A DNA stretch of 49,042 bases from Pseudobutyrivibrio ruminis. Its GTDB lineage: Bacteria; Bacillota; Clostridia; Lachnospirales; Lachnospiraceae. The DNA is taken from the NCBI GenBank assembly GCA_015057305.1, contig SVES01000026.1:1-49042 (forward strand). The letters are read 5' to 3'. Of the stretch, positions 43,489-49,042 are shown piece by piece (position 1 is the first letter of the stretch; every line of letters begins with the position of its first letter). The notes under the pieces were generated by a model. The model saw only the letters and a program-made list of their open reading frames with translations, had not been told where the DNA came from and did no database searches. A program made the position numbers and the translations under genes.

Positions 43489-43518
43489 AAAAGTCGCATC
43501 AATTACGGTGCGACTTTT
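43489..43518 (+). terminator. Partial terminator/stabiliser after the binding-protein gene
   Basis: AAAAGTCGCA (43489-43498) and TGCGACTTTT (43509-43518), 10-base loop, weak T run. Commonly such a hairpin lets the binding protein be made in excess over the permeases. Confidence 0.8.
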
Positions 43519-43559
43519 ATAAAGCAAAAGATTTCTTAGAATATATGGGAGCAATGTCT

Positions 43560-44456
43560 ATGGCAAGTAAAGAAAAATTGTCGGGAAGGAAAAGGGATGA
43601 GCGTATTGCCGGTTATGTCTTTTCATTACCTGCGGTAGTATTATTGATTGTTTTTTTAGGTGTCCCAATCATATATACAGTGTATTATTCTGTATTTCAA
43701 TATCAAGTAATGAGACCTAACGACATATTGTTTATTGGACTGGAAAACTATAAAAAATTGATTTCAGATTCAGATTTTTGGGTTTCTTTGAAAAATACAT
43801 TTTATTTCACAGTTGTGGTTGTGCCAGTGCAATGTATATTGGCGCTACTTCTTGCAATGCTGGTTTCAAAAAAATTCAAAGGTGTCTCTATTTTTAGAAC
43901 CATGTATTTTAGCCCACAGCTAACATCAATGGTTGTTATATCAGTTCTTTGGACAGTTTTATACAATTCTAATCCTAACACTGGATTGATAAATGCATTT
44001 TTAACCAATCTTGGTATGGAGCCAATAAACTTTTTAACAAATGAGAAGACTGCTATGAATTCAATTATCTTTATGTCCGCTTGGCAAGGAGCAGGATATC
44101 AGATGATGATATTTTTGGCAGGTTTGCAGGGGATACCAAGAGACCAGTATGAGGCAGCTTCTGTTGATGGTGCAACACCTTTCCAGCAGTTTTGGTCTAT
44201 TACACTACCAAATCTGAAGGGAACAATTAAATATGTCATTATGATAACAATGATTCAAGCTATGAAGCTTTTCACCCAACCATATGTAATGACACAGGGA
44301 GGACCAAGAAATTCTACTAAAACAATGGTTTACTACATCTATACACAAGGTTTCCAGAAAGGAAACTTTGGATATGCATGTGCCGTTGCAGCTGTATTCT
44401 TTGTTATTGTTGTGGCTATGTCACTATTAATGCAAAATTTAACTTCAGAAGAATGA
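43560..44456 (+). CDS. Sugar ABC transporter permease 1 (MalF/MsmF type)
   Basis: 298 residues with six membrane segments. The EAA loop is seen in YEAASVDGATPFQQFWSITLPNLKG (about 198-222), the site that contacts the ATPase. Start: ATG 43560 is favoured by GGGAG at 43547-43551; 43545 and 43554 are other options. It forms a pair with the next gene. Confidence 0.9.
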   Translation: MASKEKLSGRKRDERIAGYVFSLPAVVLLIVFLGVPIIYTVYYSVFQYQVMRPNDILFIGLENYKKLISDSDFWVSLKNTFYFTVVVVPVQCILALLLAMLVSKKFKGVSIFRTMYFSPQLTSMVVISVLWTVLYNSNPNTGLINAFLTNLGMEPINFLTNEKTAMNSIIFMSAWQGAGYQMMIFLAGLQGIPRDQYEAASVDGATPFQQFWSITLPNLKGTIKYVIMITMIQAMKLFTQPYVMTQGGPRNSTKTMVYYIYTQGFQKGNFGYACAVAAVFFVIVVAMSLLMQNLTSEE

Positions 44457-44468
44457 AAGAGGTAGGTT

Positions 44469-45314
44469 ATGAAATCTTTAAAAGCACAGAATGCCCTTCA
44501 TAAAATTTTATTCTATGCTGGAAATACAATAATAGGAATTATATTTGTTTCGCCATTAATTTGGATGATAGCAGCATCATTAAAGCCAGAAGCAAAAATA
44601 TTTGCTAATATGAATTCCATAAAGACATTTGTTCCTGAGGATGCTAGTTTAAACAACTTTATAGAAGTTTTTAGACGTATCGATTTGCTGAATGTTTTTA
44701 AGAATACAATTCTTTATATTTTACTTATATTATTATTTGACTTGCTTCTTAATTCACTGTGTGGATATGCTTTGGCAAAATTTCGTTTTAGAGGAAGAAA
44801 ACTTATTCTGAGCTTTGTGGTGGCACTTATGGTTATGCCTATGGAGGCTATTTTACTTCCAATGTATATTGAAATGAGTCAATTAGGCTGGGTCAACACC
44901 ATGCAGGCCTTGGTGGTGCCTTCCATTGCAAAATGCTTTTCAATATATATGTTTTATAATTTTTTCATAGATATTCCAGATGATTTGATAGAAGCAGCAT
45001 CCATTGACGGAAGTTCACCAGTTAGAACATTCTTTTTCATAGTGATGCCTATTTCAAAAACAGTTTATGCTACAGTTTTTATTTTGGACTTCGTAGCTCA
45101 TTGGAATGATTTTATGTGGCCATTTTTAGTAATGACAGGAAAAGACAGGCGCACCATACAATTGGCAGTCCAGTCCTTCTTTGGAACTCAGCCGGTACAC
45201 TATAGTGCAATTATGGCATCACTGGTGTTGTCAGCCATTCCAATGATAATTATGTTTGTATTCATGCAGAAATACTATGTAGAAGGTATTGCATCTTCTG
45301 GCATAAAAGGTTAA
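44469..45314 (+). CDS. Sugar ABC transporter permease 2 (MalG/MsmG type)
   Basis: 281 residues, six membrane segments, EAA loop IEAASIDGSSPVRTFFFIVMPISK (about 175-198) and the usual C-terminal end. Separated by 12 bases from permease 1, with GAGGTAGG before the ATG. With permease 1 it should form the membrane channel of the sugar importer. Confidence 0.92.
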   Translation: MKSLKAQNALHKILFYAGNTIIGIIFVSPLIWMIAASLKPEAKIFANMNSIKTFVPEDASLNNFIEVFRRIDLLNVFKNTILYILLILLFDLLLNSLCGYALAKFRFRGRKLILSFVVALMVMPMEAILLPMYIEMSQLGWVNTMQALVVPSIAKCFSIYMFYNFFIDIPDDLIEAASIDGSSPVRTFFFIVMPISKTVYATVFILDFVAHWNDFMWPFLVMTGKDRRTIQLAVQSFFGTQPVHYSAIMASLVLSAIPMIIMFVFMQKYYVEGIASSGIKG

Positions 45315-45369
45315 CAAACCTTATAATATAAGGACAATCAAAAGTATCCGAAAGAAAGGGTAATACATC

Positions 45370-46356
45370 ATGGCGACAATAAGGGATGTGGCACAAAAAG
45401 CAGGGGTAGGAGTAGCAACAGTATCTAGAGTCCTTAGCGAGAATGGCTACGTTAAGGAGGAAACAAAAAAGAAGGTTTTGGAGGCCATTCAAGAACTGAA
45501 CTACACTCCTAACGAGATTGCCAGAAATCTATACCACAAAAGAACAGGCATTATTGCGGTTATTATTCCGCAAATATCTCATCCTTTTTTTGCAGAGTTT
45601 GTGGATAAGGTGGTTGTTGAATTATTCGCCTATGACTATAAAGCGATGATTTGTAATACATGGTCAGAGGGAAGCTATGAGCTGCAATATTTTGATATGT
45701 TAAAGCGAAATATGGTGGACGGTATCATATGCGGCACCCATTCTATTACCAGGGCAGAATATTTTGATATAGACAGACCAATCGTGGCATTAGATCATAC
45801 CTTTGGGCGAGGAATACCTTGTGTGGCTGTTGACCATAGCGAGGGTGGTCGCCTTGCGGCTATGGAGTTGATAAATGCAGGTTGTAAGAATGTTTTACAA
45901 TTTCGAGGTTCATCAAATGTGGATTCTCCAGCAGGGCAAAGACATGATGTATTTAAAAAAATAATATGTGAAAACGGTCTTGGCTATAATGAAATTGTTA
46001 CTGATATGAACGACTTATCGGAGGCTACCGCAAATAAAGCTATAGATGAGTTTTTTGAAAAATACTCAGATGTGGATGGTATTTTTGGTACTGATGTTAT
46101 GGCAATGTCAGCCATGAAAAAAGCTCAAGAATTGGGAATTGAAATACCAAGACAGCTAAAGGTGGTTGGATATGATGGAACACAGGTTAGCCGTCTGGCC
46201 AGCCCAGGTATGACTACAATCTGCCAACCAATTGGAGAATTGGCTAAGCAGTCAGTTCGAATAATGATGGATTTAATTAGTGGTAAAGATATTGAAAGTG
46301 ATGAGGTAAATTTGTCAGTTACTTTGCACAAGGATAAGTCCACATCAATTGATTAA
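45370..46356 (+). CDS. LacI-family transcriptional regulator
   Basis: 328 residues. N-terminal LacI HTH (TIRDVAQKAGVGVATVSRVLSENGYV, 3-28) with the hinge LNYTPNEIARNL, then a periplasmic-binding-like sugar domain. Position in the operon and the two TGGAACGGGTTCCA operators upstream of the first gene suggest it represses the operon and is released by the imported sugar or a fructose phosphate. Gene-internal regulator means autoregulation. Confidence 0.92.
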   Translation: MATIRDVAQKAGVGVATVSRVLSENGYVKEETKKKVLEAIQELNYTPNEIARNLYHKRTGIIAVIIPQISHPFFAEFVDKVVVELFAYDYKAMICNTWSEGSYELQYFDMLKRNMVDGIICGTHSITRAEYFDIDRPIVALDHTFGRGIPCVAVDHSEGGRLAAMELINAGCKNVLQFRGSSNVDSPAGQRHDVFKKIICENGLGYNEIVTDMNDLSEATANKAIDEFFEKYSDVDGIFGTDVMAMSAMKKAQELGIEIPRQLKVVGYDGTQVSRLASPGMTTICQPIGELAKQSVRIMMDLISGKDIESDEVNLSVTLHKDKSTSID

Positions 46357-46392
46357 AATATAAGAATTACTGGAAAGAGGAAGGAATTATTA

Positions 46393-47919
46393 ATGAGCAG
46401 TCAAACACTTCGAGAAGCAAGAAAATATGAGGAGGTTCACGAAAAACTCATCCCTTCTGATGACCGCCCTAAATTTCATTTGTCCCCAAGAGTAGGCTGG
46501 ATGAATGACCCTAATGGCTTGTCAATTTATGGTGGGAAATATCATATGTTTTATCAATATCATCCATATGATGCACACTGGGGCCCTATGCACTGGGGGC
46601 ATGCTGTAAGTGAAGATTTACTACATTGGGAATTTCTTCCTGTTGCCTTGGCTCCAGATGAATTTTATGACAAGGATGGTGTGTTTTCCGGAAGTGCAAT
46701 AACACTTGAGGATGGTAGACATTTGCTTATCTACACAGGTGTTATGAAGCGAACCACAGAAAATGGTCAGATGAAAGAATTCCAAACTCAGTGTGTTGCT
46801 ATTGGTGATGGTTTGGATTACGAAAAATATGAGAATAATCCTGTCATTAATTCTGATGCTATTCCAAAGGACTCAAGCAAGACAGATTTCAGGGATCCAA
46901 AGATATGGCAAAAGGAAGATGGCAGCTACAGGTGCCTTGCAGCAAATCGTGCTGAGGATGGCAGCGGACAACTATTACTATACAAGAGTAACGATTGTAT
47001 TCACTGGGAATTTGAAAAAATATTTGCAAAAAATAATAGACGTTATGGTCTTATGTGGGAATGTCCAGATTTCTTTACGCTGGAGGACCATGGAGTGTTA
47101 TTAGTAAGTCCTCAGGATATGCTACCTGAAGGCTTTGAATTCCATAATGGCAACGGAAATCTTTGTATTATCGGAAAATACGATTCTGCAACTGACACAT
47201 TTACAGAGGAAAATGTCCAGGCAGTTGATTATGGAATTGATTTTTATGCAATGCAGACAATTAAAACCATTGACGGAAGACGTGTTATGATTGGCTGGAT
47301 GCAAAACTGGGACACATCAGGTGCTCATGATGAAAAGGAGCCTTGGTTCGGCCAAATGTCATTGCCAAGAGAGCTTTCTATACGGGGTGGAAGACTTTGT
47401 CAGCGGCCTATAAAAGAGCTGGAAAATATGCGAACCAATAAGGTAGAGCATAAAGATGTAATTATTGAGGCTACAAAGGATTTAAAGGAAAGCGATAGCG
47501 AGTCCATTAAGGGCGGAGTTTCTTTAGAGGGAATCAATGGCAGATGCCTTGATTTGGAGCTTGAGGTCAAGCCAAAGGAGGCTAAGGAGCTATTTGACAG
47601 ATTTGTAATATCTATTGCAGCAGATGAAAAATATCATACTGATATTGTTCTGCGACCAAAGGAAAATATTGCAAAGATAGACAGAAAGTTTTCAGGCTCA
47701 AGAAGAGCCATAGTTCATCAGCGCCGTGCATTTATACCATGGAAAGATGACTCTATAAAGCTTAGAATAGTAATGGATAGATACAGCATGGAGGTATTCT
47801 TTGAGGATGGGGCATATGTTATGACAGCCTCTTTGCCAACAGATGTTTCATGCGATGGAATCTATTTTAATACTAATAAAGATGCGATACTAAAGATTGT
47901 AAAATATGATTTACAATAA
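46393..47919 (+). CDS. GH32 beta-fructosidase / sucrose-6-phosphate hydrolase
   Basis: 508 residues. Catalytic residues: nucleophile D39 in WMNDPNG, transition-state D168 in RDP (167-169) and acid/base E223 in WECPDFF. Five-bladed propeller (about 25-330), then a beta-sandwich module (about 350-505). No signal peptide, so it works in the cytosol on imported substrate. An ABC importer does not phosphorylate, so sucrose or short fructan hydrolysis is more likely than sucrose-6-phosphate. AAGAGGAAGGA precedes the ATG. Confidence 0.93.
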   Translation: MSSQTLREARKYEEVHEKLIPSDDRPKFHLSPRVGWMNDPNGLSIYGGKYHMFYQYHPYDAHWGPMHWGHAVSEDLLHWEFLPVALAPDEFYDKDGVFSGSAITLEDGRHLLIYTGVMKRTTENGQMKEFQTQCVAIGDGLDYEKYENNPVINSDAIPKDSSKTDFRDPKIWQKEDGSYRCLAANRAEDGSGQLLLYKSNDCIHWEFEKIFAKNNRRYGLMWECPDFFTLEDHGVLLVSPQDMLPEGFEFHNGNGNLCIIGKYDSATDTFTEENVQAVDYGIDFYAMQTIKTIDGRRVMIGWMQNWDTSGAHDEKEPWFGQMSLPRELSIRGGRLCQRPIKELENMRTNKVEHKDVIIEATKDLKESDSESIKGGVSLEGINGRCLDLELEVKPKEAKELFDRFVISIAADEKYHTDIVLRPKENIAKIDRKFSGSRRAIVHQRRAFIPWKDDSIKLRIVMDRYSMEVFFEDGAYVMTASLPTDVSCDGIYFNTNKDAILKIVKYDLQ

Positions 47920-47939
47920 ATTTGCGAGGTGAAGGTTGT

Positions 47940-48899
47940 ATGAATAATGAAATCGATGTAGTTGCATTAGGGGAATTACTAATAGATTTTACAGAAAATG
48001 GAATCAGTGAGCATGGCAATCCCTTACTTGAAGCAAATCCAGGGGGAGCCCCATGTAACGTACTTGCAATGCTTCAAAAATATGGAAAGACTACAGCATT
48101 TATTGGCAAGGTTGGCGACGACAATTTTGGGCACATGCTTGCGGATACTGTCCACGAACTGGGAATTGATATTTCAGGTCTTAAATATGACAAATCGGTT
48201 CATACAACTTTGGCCTTTGTACATACCTACGCAGACGGAGACAGAGATTTTTCCTTCTACAGAAATCCTGGAGCTGATGTTATGCTAGAGGAAAATGAGG
48301 TTGATATTTCTTTAATAAAGAAAGCGAAGATATTCCACTTTGGCACCCTATCTATGACTCATGAGGTTGTAGAAAAGGCAACTGTAAAGGCACTAGATAC
48401 AGCCAAAGCAGAAGGCAAGCTTATCAGCTTTGACCCAAACCTAAGGCCTCCACTTTGGTCTGACCTTTCCATCGCCAAAGAAAAGATGGAATTTGGATTC
48501 CGTAAATGCGATATTTTGAAAATATCAGATAATGAAATCCAATTCTTTACAGGGGAATCCGACATTTTAAAGGGCGCCCAAATAATAAAGGAAAAATATG
48601 GAATAAAGCTGGTATGTGCAACCCTAGGCAAGGAGGGAAGCTACGCATTATACAATGATATCGTTGTAAAATGCGACCCTTTCTTAAATCCAAATACCAT
48701 CGAAACAACCGGAGCTGGAGATACCTTTATGGGAAGCCTATTAAATTCCGTACTAGACACAGGCATCGACAACTACACCGAAAGCTCCCTAACGGAAATG
48801 CTACGCACAGCAAATGCAGCTGCCTCCATAATAACAACTAGACGTGGAGCCCTAAAGGTAATGCCTACCCTTGCAGAAATCCAGACGTTGATGAAATAG
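47940..48899 (+). CDS. PfkB-family fructokinase
   Basis: 319 residues. The N-terminal GELLIDF and NPGGAPCNVLAML motifs, FIGKVGDDNFG, and the C-terminal TTGAGDTFMGS with the catalytic aspartate are typical of ribokinase/PfkB kinases; ALGELLIDF with GGAPCN fits fructokinases. It phosphorylates the fructose released by the GH32 enzyme for glycolysis. ATG 47940 follows GAGGTGAAGG; the frame-extended GTG/ATG at 47922 lies too close to the previous stop. Last gene of the operon. Confidence 0.92.
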   Translation: MNNEIDVVALGELLIDFTENGISEHGNPLLEANPGGAPCNVLAMLQKYGKTTAFIGKVGDDNFGHMLADTVHELGIDISGLKYDKSVHTTLAFVHTYADGDRDFSFYRNPGADVMLEENEVDISLIKKAKIFHFGTLSMTHEVVEKATVKALDTAKAEGKLISFDPNLRPPLWSDLSIAKEKMEFGFRKCDILKISDNEIQFFTGESDILKGAQIIKEKYGIKLVCATLGKEGSYALYNDIVVKCDPFLNPNTIETTGAGDTFMGSLLNSVLDTGIDNYTESSLTEMLRTANAAASIITTRRGALKVMPTLAEIQTLMK

Positions 48900-49042
48900 T
48901 ATGTAGAGAGCGGACATTACAATTTTTCAAAAGCATATGTATGAACTAGATTATGCCCTATTGCTTTTGCTACTACACTCGCTAAGAAAAACCTGCTAAC
49001 AAAAATCAAGTACAATTCTAAAGAACTATCTTCATAAATAAT

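Noticed and set aside
48900-49042. Gene or element after the fructokinase
   Set aside because: Only a weak AAAAGCA/TGCTTTT inverted repeat and no open frame with a start signal; nothing supported before the window ends.

Overview
The window looks like a chromosomal segment of an anaerobic, low-to-medium GC Firmicute of the family Lachnospiraceae, probably close to Butyrivibrio/Pseudobutyrivibrio. This is inferred from gene content (six-subunit Ech hydrogenase with Hyp maturases, rubrerythrin plus a PerR-like Fur protein, CIRCE-controlled ClpB, an intracellular GH32 fructan/sucrose operon) and AGGAGG-type ribosome binding sites. No 16S gene is present, so the genus is a guess.

Layout. 1-4108: end of echA, then echB-echF, an energy-converting [NiFe] hydrogenase. 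4109-4509: terminator plus an unusual array of inverted octamers. 4510-5271 (-): PD-(D/E)XK-like nuclease with its own promoter, sitting between the hydrogenase genes and hypF-hypC-hypD-hypE (5485-10332), which build and insert the NiFe(CN)2CO centre. 10448-10831: single-domain response regulator with an odd active-site loop. 11080-12240 (-): exported glycosidase-like protein. 12374-18918: tight operon of a THUMP RNA methyltransferase, papain-type protease, cell-wall amidase, RdgB, phosphodiesterase and a [2Fe-2S]/ASKHA corrinoid-activator-like protein. 18921-21579: M42 peptidase, tRNA-Leu, LysA-like decarboxylase, tRNA-Thr. 21661-31119: a signalling/surface locus made of a hybrid histidine kinase, a LytTR regulator and two large coiled-coil, membrane-anchored surface proteins. 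31190-32213 (-): rubrerythrin and PerR-like regulator with Fur/PerR boxes. 32421-36010: REC-GGDEF-EAL protein, an orphan gene and a patatin. 36096-38754: CIRCE and clpB. 38996-41870: PAP2 phosphatase, esterase and an HTH-Uma2 fusion. 42002-48899: sugar ABC transporter, LacI regulator, GH32 hydrolase and fructokinase.

Three kinds of structure are not explained by the genes. (1) Two arrays (4178-4487 and 27790-28105) of CTGTCACA / TGTGACAG octamers that alternate in orientation, with spacers of about 23-24, 33-34 or 44 nt. These differ by one helical turn, so the sites are phased on the helix; one pair carries a compensating change. (2) Four copies of an imperfect-palindrome family with a T(A/C)ACAA core and copy-specific but self-complementary outer arms, each just after the stop codon of a plus-strand gene. 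(3) A pair of TTGCCAA direct repeats 20 bp apart at the same place relative to the putative -10 of both surface-protein genes, beside the LytTR regulator gene that may bind them.

The arrays in (1) are the strongest candidate for something undescribed. Their function is unknown; the regular spacing favours a DNA-bound protein or DNA architecture over a simple RNA hairpin role, but this is inference.
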